NCBI RefSeq assembly: GCF_014698965.1
Contig: NZ_JACXAE010000013.1
Coordinates: 186,001-250,000 of the forward strand
DNA length: 64,000 nt
Source: Iningainema tapete BLCC-T55
Lineage (GTDB): Bacteria > Cyanobacteriota > Cyanobacteriia > Cyanobacteriales > Nostocaceae
Direction: 5' to 3'
This document shows positions 28,197 through 37,866 of the stretch, one piece after another. The notes beneath the pieces are model-generated. The model saw nothing but the letters and a program-made list of their open reading frames with translations. It was not told the origin of the DNA and searched no databases. The position numbers and the translations under genes were made by a program. The number at the start of each line of letters is the position of its first letter. Position 1 is the stretch's first letter.

Positions 28197-28850
28197 CTAA
28201 AAAACTAACTTACGACAATAAAAAGCCTCAGCATACTTGTTTGGCGCATTAGACTCAACACCGCGCAATCTAAGAATTGATAAAAAAGTATCTTCTGTAA
28301 ACCATTGCTTACCACGTTGTGAAGAAAAACTATCAACAATATATTTAACCTTATCTTGACAAATCTGCTCATCCAAATGCACAAAAAAATTAGGATTACC
28401 TAAATCTCCATCATACTTAGGTATCTCATACTCCCAAATCAAATGATTTCTAAAAGTATTCCAAGTAAAATCCGAAATCAAACGATGATCCTGATGTAAA
28501 TCGTGACGATAATGAGTTAAAATTAAATCAGGATGAAAAGATTTCTTCAATTGCTCAAAAAAATGTTTAATTTCTCCTCCAATATAAGGGAAAAAACCAT
28601 CTTGAAATTGTTGAATAACTATATTTTTATCTTGAGCATTTTCTAAAAACTTGCAAGCGCTATTATAAGCTTCCTTTTCCCTTTCTAAGTTAGAACTAAA
28701 TACAACCCAATAAAACACAATATCCGGGTAAGTCTCTATTAATCTTAAAATTGTGCCTCCACAACCAATCTCTATATCATCACAATGAGCACCCAAACAT
28801 AAAACTTTGTAAGTCGAGTCATTTTCAGGAGCAAAATTGAGTTTAAGCAT
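28197..28850 (-). CDS. PIG-L/LmbE family deacetylase
   Basis: 217 residues. The metal site is seen as LGAHCDDIEIGCGGTILRL (AHxDD) and the later THYRHDLHQDHR (HxxH-type). The family removes N-acetyl groups from GlcNAc-containing substrates. With a nucleotidyltransferase, C-methyltransferase and epimerases upstream, a role in trimming an acetamido sugar is inferred. Length is usual. Confidence 0.88.
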   Translation of the reverse strand: MLKLNFAPENDSTYKVLCLGAHCDDIEIGCGGTILRLIETYPDIVFYWVVFSSNLEREKEAYNSACKFLENAQDKNIVIQQFQDGFFPYIGGEIKHFFEQLKKSFHPDLILTHYRHDLHQDHRLISDFTWNTFRNHLIWEYEIPKYDGDLGNPNFFVHLDEQICQDKVKYIVDSFSSQRGKQWFTEDTFLSILRLRGVESNAPNKYAEAFYCRKLVF

Positions 28851-28890
28851 ACCCTATATTGTTGAATTGAAAACCACATCTAAATCTAAT

Positions 28891-28918
28891 GTAGAGACGT
28901 TACATGTAACGTCTCTAC
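28891..28918. repeat. GTAGAGACG palindrome, copy 7
   Basis: GTAGAGACGTTACATGTAACGTCTCTAC, a perfect 28-bp palindrome in the gap between the PIG-L and cytidylyltransferase genes. Confidence 0.95.
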
Positions 28919-28939
28919 ATTGCGTTACACTGCGTTAAC

Positions 28940-29779
28940 TTACCCTACAGAAGCATGAGAAATATGGTGATTTGGACTGTATTCCAAAGATTTAACCTTT
29001 CTTTCATGATTCCACACCGCCCAAGGAGCATTACCTTGACAATACATATCATCTAACTGCTGTTGCTCTTTGAAGGTATCCATACAAGCCCAAAAGCCAT
29101 TGTAGTTATAAGCAACTAGCTGTTGTAAATTAATTAATCTTTGAAATGGTTCGAGTACCAATTCCTCTCCTGGTTCAATATACTTAAAGATATCTTTTTT
29201 GAAGATAAAAAAACCTCCATTGATCCGAATACCAGCTTCTTTGACACTTTGAATGTGAGTTACTAAACCATTTTCTTGCGTTGAAACTAAATGGAAACTT
29301 TGGGAGGGTTTGACGCACAAAAAACTGGCAATTTTGTTATGTCTATGAAAGTTCTCAATTAAGTTGGGTAGGTGTAAATCTGTCAAACCATCACTGTAGT
29401 TAGCTAAAAATACTTCCTCTCCTTCTAAGTATTCTTCTATAGCTTTGAATCTTTGTCCAATATTTGAATGCAAGCCTGTATCAACAAAGGTAATTTTCCA
29501 ATCTTCGATATCACTATTTAAAAGTTGAATCTTTTTCCCTCCGTTTTGTAAGGTGAAGTTATTGGAGACACATTCGTCATAATTGAGAAAATAATTTTTA
29601 ACTACGTCGGCTCTATAACCTAGACACAAAATAAAATCTTTGTGTCCGTAGTTGGCGTAATATTTCATCACATGCCACAATATTGGTCGGTAGCCAATGG
29701 TTACCATTGGTTTGGGAATGTTGGCAAAAGAGTCTCTTAGTCTTGTGCCTAAACCGCCGCAGAATAATACTACTTTCAT
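28940..29779 (-). CDS. rfbF: Glucose-1-phosphate cytidylyltransferase-like enzyme
   Basis: 279 residues from the ATG at 29779 (MKVVLFCGGLGTRLRD); the open frame extends upstream only through a repeat. It would make CDP-glucose from CTP and glucose-1-phosphate, entry to CDP-deoxysugars. Seen: GGLGTRLRDS (nucleotide loop), IPKPMVTIGYRPILWHVMKYY, ANYSDGLTDLHL (metal Asp), INGGFFIFKKDIF and LEPFQRLI. A CDP-glucose 4,6-dehydratase is not obvious next door, although the SDR at 31691 could fill a related step. Confidence 0.87.
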   Translation of the reverse strand: MKVVLFCGGLGTRLRDSFANIPKPMVTIGYRPILWHVMKYYANYGHKDFILCLGYRADVVKNYFLNYDECVSNNFTLQNGGKKIQLLNSDIEDWKITFVDTGLHSNIGQRFKAIEEYLEGEEVFLANYSDGLTDLHLPNLIENFHRHNKIASFLCVKPSQSFHLVSTQENGLVTHIQSVKEAGIRINGGFFIFKKDIFKYIEPGEELVLEPFQRLINLQQLVAYNYNGFWACMDTFKEQQQLDDMYCQGNAPWAVWNHERKVKSLEYSPNHHISHASVG

Positions 29780-29813
29780 GGTAATTTCTTTGATTAGGAG
29801 AAAATGAACCGCC

Positions 29814-29867
29814 TTCTCTTCGAGAGGCTTCGCCAACGCGCAGCGTCTCCGCCAGGAGAAGAGCGCC
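29814..29867. repeat. GGCTTCGCC/GCGCAGCG-type extragenic repeat
   Basis: CTTCGAGAGGCTTCGCCAAC followed by GCGCAGCGTCTCCGCCAGGA. It fills the gap between the cytidylyltransferase and methyltransferase genes. A similar unit lies in frame in the gene at 60425. Confidence 0.8.
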
Positions 29868-29897
29868 AAGTAAAGAAAGAGAAAGTTCAATCGCGCC

Positions 29898-31178
29898 TCA
29901 AGTATAGACTGAGACTTCAGGGATGGGTACGACAAATTTGCCGCCCCAATCACGTATGTATGACATCTGGGAGATGATTTCGTTTTTTAAGTTCCAAGGT
30001 AAGATTAATAAATAGTCGGGTTTTGTTTGTTGAATTTTGTCGGGTGCAAAGATGGGGATGTGAGTTCCGGGTAAGAATTTACCTTGTTTGTATGGGTTGC
30101 GATCTACTGTATAATCAATGAAGTCTTCTCTTATGCCACAATAATTGAGCAGGGTGTTGCCTTTACCTGGAGCTCCGTAACCAGCTATTGTTTTTCCTTG
30201 TCGTTTGGCGGAAATTAAAAATTCTAAAAGTTGGAATTTGGTTTGCTTGACTTTTTCACCAAATGTAAAATAGTTTTTTAATTCGTTAAATCCTGCTGCT
30301 TCTTCTCTAGCTCTGAGTTCTTTTACTCGTTGAGTTGTCGGTTTAGACTTATCTTCTTTATGCTTTGCATATATTCTCAGTGAGCCACCATGGGTTGATA
30401 CTTCTTCTACGTCAAAGATGGTTAAATTGTGAGCAGCAAATATCTGCTCGACTGCTAGCAATGATAAGTAGGAGAAGTGTTCGTGATATATGGTGTCAAA
30501 TTGGTTTCCTTCTATTAGTCGCATTAAATGCGGAAACTCCATAGTAATGATGCCTCCTGTTTTGAGGATAATTTGGCAGCCGCCGACAAAATCATTGATG
30601 TCAGGTACGTGAGCAAGTACGTTGTTAGCTACTAATAAATCTGCTTGCTGCCCTTGCGCAACTAATTCGGTAGCTGTGTTGATGCCAAAAAATTTGACAA
30701 CTGTAGGAATGCCTTTTTTGATGGCGACTTCAGCAACGTTAGCTGCTGGTTCTATGCCTAAAACTGGTATGCTTTTTGAAGCAAAGTATTGTAATAGGTA
30801 ACCGTCATTACTGGCTATTTCCACTACGTGAGTAGAAGAGTTTAATTCAAACCGATCTATTACTTTTTCGGTATAATTAAGAGCGTGTTTTAGCCAAGAG
30901 TCAGAGTAAGATGAAAAGTAGGCATACTCGCTGAATATTTCTTGTGGGCTAACATATTCTTGAAGTTGCACAAGTTTACAGCGCGAGCACACGTAAACAT
31001 GCAGTGGATAAAACGGCTCCATCTGGTTTAACTGCTCGGATGTTACGTAGCTTTCACACAGCGGAGACATTCCCAAGTCAACAAAAGTGTGCTGCAATTT
31101 TGTGCCACAGAATCGACATTTACCACGATTCACCGTTGTGCTATTCTGTAATAATGGATCTAAAGTTGTTTTATTCAT
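29898..31178 (-). CDS. NDP-sugar C-methyltransferase-like protein
   Basis: 426 residues in three parts: an N-terminal zinc-binding segment (CRFCG, VCSRCKLVQL), a central SAM-binding domain (VVEIASNDGYLLQYF, LGIEPAANVAEVA, ANNVLAHVPDINDFV), and a C-terminal domain (TIAGYGAPGKGNTLLNYCG, YLLILPWNLKNEI). This is the layout of sugar C-3 or C-5 methyltransferases such as those making branched deoxysugars. It begins 6 bases after the RfbC-like gene. Confidence 0.88.
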   Translation of the reverse strand: MNKTTLDPLLQNSTTVNRGKCRFCGTKLQHTFVDLGMSPLCESYVTSEQLNQMEPFYPLHVYVCSRCKLVQLQEYVSPQEIFSEYAYFSSYSDSWLKHALNYTEKVIDRFELNSSTHVVEIASNDGYLLQYFASKSIPVLGIEPAANVAEVAIKKGIPTVVKFFGINTATELVAQGQQADLLVANNVLAHVPDINDFVGGCQIILKTGGIITMEFPHLMRLIEGNQFDTIYHEHFSYLSLLAVEQIFAAHNLTIFDVEEVSTHGGSLRIYAKHKEDKSKPTTQRVKELRAREEAAGFNELKNYFTFGEKVKQTKFQLLEFLISAKRQGKTIAGYGAPGKGNTLLNYCGIREDFIDYTVDRNPYKQGKFLPGTHIPIFAPDKIQQTKPDYLLILPWNLKNEIISQMSYIRDWGGKFVVPIPEVSVYT

Positions 31179-31184
31179 TTATGC

Positions 31185-31730
31185 TTAAAGTGATAATACA
31201 ACAGATTCAAACAACTGCCAACAGGTATCTTTCTCGGATATTTCACTCACAGGTAGAGGCCATTCAATTGCAAAGGCTGGATCGTCGTAACGTAAACCAC
31301 GCCCTTGCTCTGGCGCGTAAAATTCACTCATCTGATACACAACCTCAGCCTCATCAGTTAGTGTTTGGTAGCCATGAGCGAACATCTCAGGTACGTACAA
31401 CGCCCTACGGTTTTGAGCCGTTAACTCAACACCAATGTGTAACTTGTACGTAGGAGATTCAGCACGCAAGTCGATGATAACATCGTATATGGCACCTTGA
31501 GTGCAGCGAACCAACTTTACTTCGGTTGCCGACGCAACTTGATAGTGCATCCCCCGCAGAGTACCCTTTTTGTAATTAAAAGCCACGTTACATTGTGCAA
31601 CTGTTGGCTTTAAGCCGTGAGCCAAAAATTCCTGTTGGCAGAAAGTACGAGCAAAAAAGCCCCGAATATCTTGCCTTGGCTCTAAGTCAATCAGGAATGC
31701 GCCTTGGAGAGAGGTTTCTGTGAATAGCAT
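31185..31730 (-). CDS. rfbC: dTDP-4-dehydrorhamnose 3,5-epimerase family protein
   Basis: 181 residues, cupin fold. Seen: DIRGFFARTFCQQEF, KKGTLRGMHYQ (catalytic His in RGMHYQ), VKLVRCTQGAIYDVIIDLR, and LYVPEMFAHGYQTLTDEAEVVYQMSEFY (catalytic Tyr region). It epimerises C3 and C5 of a 4-keto-deoxysugar; whether the nucleotide is dTDP or CDP is not shown. Its start overlaps the SDR gene by 40 bases. Confidence 0.9.
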   Translation of the reverse strand: MLFTETSLQGAFLIDLEPRQDIRGFFARTFCQQEFLAHGLKPTVAQCNVAFNYKKGTLRGMHYQVASATEVKLVRCTQGAIYDVIIDLRAESPTYKLHIGVELTAQNRRALYVPEMFAHGYQTLTDEAEVVYQMSEFYAPEQGRGLRYDDPAFAIEWPLPVSEISEKDTCWQLFESVVLSL

Positions 31731-32755
31731 GACTTATTCCAGAAGAAATTTTGGTCAATTTGCTGAGTACGAATCAGATACTCCAACTGCTTTAAGCGAG
31801 TGAATCCTCTAAATAAAAAAGTGGATTCTGACATATCAATAGAAGTAAACACGTCAAAAAGCTGTTTGGCACCATCAGCAGCATTCCACTCACACTTAAA
31901 TCCTGGTAGTGTAGTGTTAATTTTCTCAAAGGAAACCCGGTAGCTACGGTTGTCTCCACCACTGTCACCGAAGGAAAGCTGGCATCCGGTAAAAACGGAA
32001 GCTACTATCTGGGCAATTTCTTTAACTTGATAGTTGCTGTTCGTGTCACCTACGTTGAAAATTTGGTTGTGAACAATACTGCGCTCTGCTTCAAGTGTAC
32101 ATACAATTGCCTTACATATGTCAAGCAGATGAACTAATGGACGCCACGGAGTACCATCGCTTGTCATCTTGATTTCTTTAGTAGTCCACGCTAGCCCAGC
32201 CAGGTTATTTAAAACTATATCAAAACGCATTCTGGGAGATGCACCATAAGCTGTAGCATTGCGCAAAAAGGTGGGAGAGAAACTATCACTTGCTAGTAAC
32301 TTGACATCTCGCTCTACCAAAGTTTTACATTCTGCATAAGCTGTTTGCGGATTGACGAGTGACTCTTCGGTAACATAGTCTTCACTCGCAACGCCGTAGA
32401 CACTGCACGAAGAAGTGTAGACAAAGCGCCGCACACCCACTTCTTTAGCTAGTTTGGCAAGGTGAAGCGAACCTTGATGGTTAATATCATAAGTAACTTT
32501 GGGAGATAGCTGCCCTGCAGGATCGTTGGAAAGTTCAGCCAGATGAACTACTGCCTCGACACCTTGTAAATCAAGCGCGGTAATGTAACGGATGTCTTTG
32601 TTCAGGGTATTGGCTGTTGATTCAGTACCATTATATAGCCAACCTACTTTATAAAATCCTGTGTCAACCCCGATGACTTCATGTCCAAGTTGGATCAAGA
32701 TTGGTGCTAATAACGAGCCAATATAACCTTCTGTTCCAGTTACCAGTATTTTCAT
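31691..32755 (-). CDS. NAD-dependent sugar epimerase/dehydratase (extended SDR)
   Basis: 354 residues from the ATG at 32755; a TTG three codons upstream is possible. The Rossmann signature is ILVTGTEGYIGSLLAP, active-site Ser-Ser in YTSSCSVYG, and YxxxK in TAYAECKTLV. The IFNVGD segment is also typical. It uses NAD(P) on a nucleotide sugar (4-reduction, epimerisation or dehydration). First gene of the minus-strand deoxysugar unit; the AT-rich region upstream likely holds the promoter. Confidence 0.88.
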   Translation of the reverse strand: MKILVTGTEGYIGSLLAPILIQLGHEVIGVDTGFYKVGWLYNGTESTANTLNKDIRYITALDLQGVEAVVHLAELSNDPAGQLSPKVTYDINHQGSLHLAKLAKEVGVRRFVYTSSCSVYGVASEDYVTEESLVNPQTAYAECKTLVERDVKLLASDSFSPTFLRNATAYGASPRMRFDIVLNNLAGLAWTTKEIKMTSDGTPWRPLVHLLDICKAIVCTLEAERSIVHNQIFNVGDTNSNYQVKEIAQIVASVFTGCQLSFGDSGGDNRSYRVSFEKINTTLPGFKCEWNAADGAKQLFDVFTSIDMSESTFLFRGFTRLKQLEYLIRTQQIDQNFFWNKSCYSQKPLSKAHS

Positions 32756-33777
32756 AGGTGTCAAATCCTATATGCACGGCTGTTCGGCAAAATCGTTTCA
32801 AAAGAGTGCTTTGACTGTTTACCCCTGTTGCCATCAAGGCGCAATCCTCGCTCAAGTAACAATGTGCAACTAACTTGATTGCGATCGCGTCTAGGAAAAT
32901 GTATGATTTAATGTATGAGATGTATAATTTAGGTACGTTTATACCTCTGCTGGGCAATAGGCTTACTGCACCAATTTGCACAGCTTGATACTTCCCACTC
33001 AGCACATTGCTACTCGGGTTCCTACTTTGCAACTAACTTTCTAGATCCCGATCCAATCTTGCTATGTCATTTATTGTGTTAGTTAAATAATTTAAATATT
33101 TCAACCATATCATCAATTTATTCATTAGTAAATATATGTCTTCTGAAATTCATGATCAACAAGAAACAATCTGAAAATATGGAAATTTATACAGTACTTC
33201 ACCATAGGCTTTTTGTTAATTAAAATTATAGGTTAACAAAACATTAAGTCAGTCTAAAGATAGAAGTTGAGGTAAACAATAGTAGTTTAATTTACATAAA
33301 TACAAGCATCAAGTTAATAAATAGCCATTCAACAAAATACAGGCAGCTACGATAGTCTCATCACCCGTCAGGAATTCATACTGCAACGGGTGTGAGGGAA
33401 GTTTTACCTTGCATTACTTATTAATGCCTAAAAATCTGCTTTCTTAGTAACCTTAAACTAACATTCAAATAACTGCTAGATGATACTAATAGGTACTAAA
33501 AAATAAAAAATAAAAAACATTAACTATAATTATTTTGAGATTACAAAACATAAAAAATGTAGGAAAAATAATCATTGTCATACTGTTTACTAAAATCGGT
33601 AAAAAAAAATAAAATGTAATCAAATTCAATGTATTATTTGTAAGTAATAAAAAAATATTTTTTTTCTAAATAAAAATACAAAACAAGTCAAGACGGGTAC
33701 GCGAAGACAGAGTTATTGTCCTTAATTTTCTCCTTGCTGCCTTAAGTTGACAATTTTGGAGGTTCAATTTTTGGATT
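32756..33777. other. 1-kb AT-rich intergenic region
   Basis: No convincing gene. It separates the divergent SDR and NACHT units. A hairpin with ATCACCCGT and ACGGGTGTGA arms lies at 33359-33395. The stretch 33480-33690 is extremely A/T-rich with long A-runs. GGAGG at 33758-33762 is the ribosome site of the decayed NACHT frame. Confidence 0.5.
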
Positions 33778-35484
33778 ATGGCACGATGATCGCTCAAAGC
33801 ATCTACTCTAGGGATAGAGAAAGCAAAAAGGGCTTTTAAAGTCAGGGAATGGACGCAAGAATATCTAGCTAGTGAGGTAGGGCTGGAAACTCGCCAGCCA
33901 ATTTAGAAGTTTTTTACAGGCAAGCCGATTGAGCGTCACAGCTTCATGGAGATTTGTTTTCAACTCGGATTGGATTGGCAAGAGATTGCCGAGCTACCAT
34001 CTGAAATACTACCAAAGGAAGATGAGCAGGATGTAAACAACTGCCAAGATATCGATGCCTTGGTAGAAAGAGTGCGAAAGCAAAGGGGTGATAAGATTCA
34101 AGCCCAGTGTGCCACTGTACAGTTGTTAGATATTGCTCAACCAATTGGGCTAGAAGACATTTATGTCAGTGTCGATATTCTGAATAATATTACAAGTCAG
34201 GCATGGTTAGATATCTTTGAATTGCAAGGCGAGGTTTCAGAAAAATTCAACCGCTTTGATTCAAATCTAATCGGTCACGAACGAGTGCCAGCAATGCAAG
34301 CAGTTGCAACCTATCCCAAGCTGATGGTGCTAGGTAAACCAGGCTCTGGAAAAACCACATTTTTGCAACATATCGCCACGCAATGTAATCAAGGCAAGTT
34401 ACAACCAGAGCGAATTCCGCTTTTTATTAAACTAAACAACTTTGCCGAGGATGCAACAGAAACGGGGAATTTCAATTTATTGAACTATATCAGTCAAGAG
34501 CTTGCCTACGGCATAACGTCCGAGCAAATCCAAACCATACTCGCTCATGGCAGAGTATTATTTCTACTAGATGGTTTAGATGAAATTCCCGAAGACAATT
34601 GTGCTGAAATCGTCAAAAAAATTCGCAAGTTGTCATCTGAGTATTACAAAAATCAGTTTATTATTACCTGTCGGATTGGAACCCAGCAGTATCAATTTGA
34701 GGGATTCACCGAGATTGAGATTGCCGATTTTGACTCTTGCCAAATTGAAGCTTTTGTGCATAAGTGGTTCGCTGACCTGCTAGTGTTAATGAAGCAACAC
34801 ATTGATGGGATCGTGGCTTTTGATGAGCAATTGCAGCAGTTCCTCATCTGGCTCAACCAAAAGTCTCTTTCCGTCAAGTCTCCTTACAAAGCAGCAGCTA
34901 TTCGTGCCTTTTACCTGACACTTGTCCTTCCCCGCGATCTTAACTTGTCCCGCGATTTGGCTCTATGCCTTGCCATCGATCCTCGCCTTGCTGGTAATCT
35001 TGCCACTGATTTTACCGTAGATCTAGCTCTTAACCGTGCGCTATCCCTAAGTGAAGCCAATTGCGATCCGATGGAGCGAATCCTGGCTCTGAGTTTTGCC
35101 CTTACTTATGACGCGGATGTTGTCTGTGACTGTGACTTTCAACGCTTGCTGCAACAACTCAAAAAACAACTACCTACCCTAGAGCGCGGTAAGGAAAAAT
35201 TGAATAAATGGTGGAACACTAACGGTAAAATCTGGGTTGAGAAATTGAGGTCTTTGTTGCTTCGGTGTCGCAATATCGGTCATCAATGGCAGTTCAACGA
35301 CAAGCAAAAGGAATTACTACTACAGTACTACACTGCCAACCAGTTGCTAGTGGATTGCCTCAAAAGCGGTTGTGAAGTAACTCCCAGTGTGCGATCGCAC
35401 ATTGAGGAAACGTTGTTGTTACCCATTACGAGAATATCAGAACCTGTAAAATGTATAGAAAGCCACATGGGTTGTTGTGTATAA
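33778..35484 (+). pseudogene. Decayed NACHT-domain STAND NTPase
   Basis: An ATG at 33778 with GGAGG upstream opens a frame interrupted by TGA at 33787 and TAG at 33904, then open from the ATG at 33946 to 35484 in the same frame. The segment before 33946 encodes a helix-turn-helix-like motif seen at the N-terminus of cyanobacterial NACHT proteins (TLGIEKAKRAFK, WTQEYLASEVGLETRQPI). The rest has LVLGKPGSGKTTFLQ-like Walker A (Gly130 onward, counted from 33946), Walker B LFLLDGLDEIPE and FIITCRIGT sensor. After IEAFVHKWFA the usual winged-helix part seems missing and the C-terminal helical domain (AAAIRAFYLTLVL) follows. Related STAND proteins act in anti-phage defence; this copy is probably inactive. 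Confidence 0.72.
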
Positions 35485-35487
35485 GTT

Positions 35488-36965
35488 ATGGAAGCACATT
35501 ATGATGTACCCCTTGTTGTATTTTCGGTGGCGATGGCATTGATCGCCTGTTACACTGCACTGGATCTGGCAGGAGCGGTGAAGGTAGCCTCTGGGCGTGG
35601 GCGTAAGTGGCTCTTGCTAGGCGCGATTGTCATGGGAATTGGCATCTGGTCGATGCACTTCATCGGTATGTTAGCTTATAAGCTGCCGATCCCCATAACC
35701 CACGACATCTCAATGGTTTTAGTCTCAATGGGGGTGGCAATTGTTACCTCAGGAGGAACGCTCTACATCGTCAGCCGCCAGCAACTAGGTACGCTTGGGT
35801 TGCTCTTTGGGGGGATTGTCATGGGATTAGGAATTGCTGCTATGCACTACACAGCTATGGCGGCGATGCAACTACAGGCGAAAGCAAGGTACGATCCAAA
35901 GCTTGTTGCTCTGTCTATTGTAATTGCAATCTTTGCATAGATTACGAAGTTCAATTTGCTGTTAAAGACACAGGCATCGGTATTCCCCAAGAGCAGATCG
36001 AGCATCTGTTCGAGTCGTTTACCCAAGTCGATGCTTCAATCAGCCGTCGCTATGGAGGAACGGGGCTGGGACTTGCCATCTGTAAACAGTTAACGGAAAT
36101 CATGTCCGGACGCATCTCGGTGGAGAGTACCCAGGGTTTGGGTTCCACTTTTTATTTCACGATAGTTGCCCAATCTAGTTCCATCCAATTGGATACCTAT
36201 TCGCTGGAGTCAAGACTTGCAATACCTCAAATCGCGCTCACGTTACCTCTACGGATTTTGTTAGCCGAAGACAATCAAGTGAACCAGGAAGTTGCCTTGC
36301 TGATCTTGGCGCAGCTTGGGTATCAAGCTGATGCAGTCGATAATGGAATAGAGGTATTGCAAGCGCTGCGCCATCAGCCTTATGACGTGGTGTTGATGGA
36401 CGTACAAATGCCCGAAATGGATGGATTAACTGCCACCCGTCGAATCTGCCAGGAATGGTCACAACAGCAGCGTCCCCGGATTATTGCCATGACAGCTTAT
36501 GCCACTGAGGATATTTGGCGGCAGTGTTTAGAAGCGGGTATGGATGATTATATCATTAAACCGATTCAAATCGAAAAACTTGTTGAGGCTATGAAGCAGT
36601 GTCAATCACCTCCTCTTGACGCTAAGACGCTGCAATCTTTACGCAAGATGGCAGGTGCTAGAGCCAATGAAGTTCTGGCGCAAATTATTAATAATTATTT
36701 AGCAGAAGCGCCGCAACTATTACAAGCAATGCATACCGCTGTTGCAACACAAGATGCAGCAGCACTGCAACAGGCGGCTCACAAGCTCAGATCGGCAAGT
36801 GCTTCTTTGGGTGCTCTAGCTCTATCTAAGCGTTGTCAGGCTGTGGAAGTCATGGGTAACACTGGTAACACAAAAGGGGCACTAGCTGGTGTGTTGCAAA
36901 TTGAGGCGGCATACAAAACAGTCAAAGCAGCCTTGCAAATTGAACTACACCGGGTTTACACATGA
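35488..36965 (+). pseudogene. MHYT hybrid histidine kinase with deleted middle
   Basis: Positions 35488-35940 encode four membrane spans with MHFIGM (near residue 56) and MHYTAM (near residue 119), the MHYT sensor. The next segment, in another frame from 35940, encodes the end of a kinase ATPase domain (DTGIGIPQEQIEHLFESF, RRYGGTGLGLAICKQL), a receiver domain (ILLAEDNQVNQEVA, DVVLMDVQMPEMDG, IIKPIQ) and an HPt-like tail (AQIINNYLAEAP, AAHKLRSASASLG). The third MHYT repeat, any PAS domains, the HisKA phospho-histidine and the ATPase N box are absent. A deletion near 35936-35942 that also changed frame explains this. ATG 36102 could still make a free receiver-HPt protein. Confidence 0.8.
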
Positions 36966-37234
36966 CTACCAATCCTAAAAAGGAAAACTCCCCTTTAATT
37001 TTTGTTGTCGATGACGACAAGTCCATGCGGTTGCTGCTGCGTGTAGCACTCGAACAAGAAGGCTACCAAGTGCTGGAAGCGCAAGATGGTGCAGCTGCTC
37101 TTGCCGCCTATGAAAATCACTTACCCGACGCGATCTTGCTAGATGCTGTAATGCCTGGGATGGACCTGATTATGAAGCTAAAAATAAATCATAGCGTAAA
37201 GGTACGTAGTTGCACTGTCTTCGCTCAAGTGTAA
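36962..37234 (+). pseudogene. Response regulator truncated within the receiver domain
   Basis: 90 residues starting ATGA-overlapped with the preceding gene. LIFVVDDDKSMRLLLRVALEQ and AILLDAVMPGMD are receiver motifs including the phospho-acceptor. After PGMD the sequence abruptly changes to LIMKLKINHSVKV and stops; the beta4-beta5 half with conserved Thr and Lys, and any output domain, are missing. It was probably the cognate regulator of the MHYT kinase. No continuation was found downstream. Confidence 0.75.
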
Positions 37235-37450
37235 CTACGTGTTAAAAACCTCGTGCTGCTGCAATACTTGAAGGCTGCTTTTGGCTCATCCGAGTGATTC
37301 AAGATAGGATTGAATTTGGTGTTTTGTGAGGAAAAGTTTTACATCACCAAACTGATTCACACTCGCAAGAAGCGCGATCGCGTGCGCCCGCAGCAAACAG
37401 TTGACAAAGGGCATTGGCTCCGGTTGCTTAATGATCAGATCCAAGCCCCT

Positions 37451-37866
37451 TTACAAAGTCCAATTTTCCAAAATCAAATTAGGTACTTGAGAAAAGTCTC
37501 GATCATTCCGTGTGACCAAAATTCCATTTACGGAAAGAGTGATCGCCGCAATCCGTAAATCCTACCGACCAACTTTGATCTTTTGACGAATTAGATTCGT
37601 ATATATGCCCTGTGCTTCAGCCGTGAATCCCAATACATTGAAGCTCTTCAAGCTATCAAAAGTCACCTGTAGCTTCTGATAAGCCGAAACTAACTCATCA
37701 GGATCTGCTCGTCGAATGGCTTAAAATCGTCCACGAATTTGTTCCTCAACGGTAATAATTGTAATCGCGATTTCGCTCTTATCAACGCTGTTTAGGCGAC
37801 GAGCAATTTCTAAATTCCTCTTTGAAAAAGAGAAACGTGATCCGTATCAAGAATCCAAAGACTCAA
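37451..37866 (-). pseudogene. VapC-like PIN-domain toxin, inactivated
   Basis: Starting at a TTG overlapping the antitoxin stop, the frame reads LWILDTDHVSLFQRG, with the first PIN acidic residue. A missing base near 37822 shifts the frame, after which NLEIARRLN and EIAITIITVEEQIRGRF follow, then a TAA, AIRRADPDELVSAYQ..., a TAG after KVGR, and [23 protein letters not shown] with the remaining PIN acidic residues. So one frameshift and two nonsense codons break a complete-length PIN protein (about 138 codons). The family are RNases of toxin-antitoxin pairs. Confidence 0.8.

Noticed and set aside
32679-33032. 117-codon minus-strand frame overlapping the SDR start.
   Set aside because: It overlaps the start of the SDR gene in another frame and otherwise covers low-complexity intergenic DNA, with no domain features.
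37310-37558. 82-codon plus-strand frame downstream of the truncated regulator.
   Set aside because: It runs antisense to the VapC remnant, whose PIN-like sequence is the better explanation; no family features on the plus strand.
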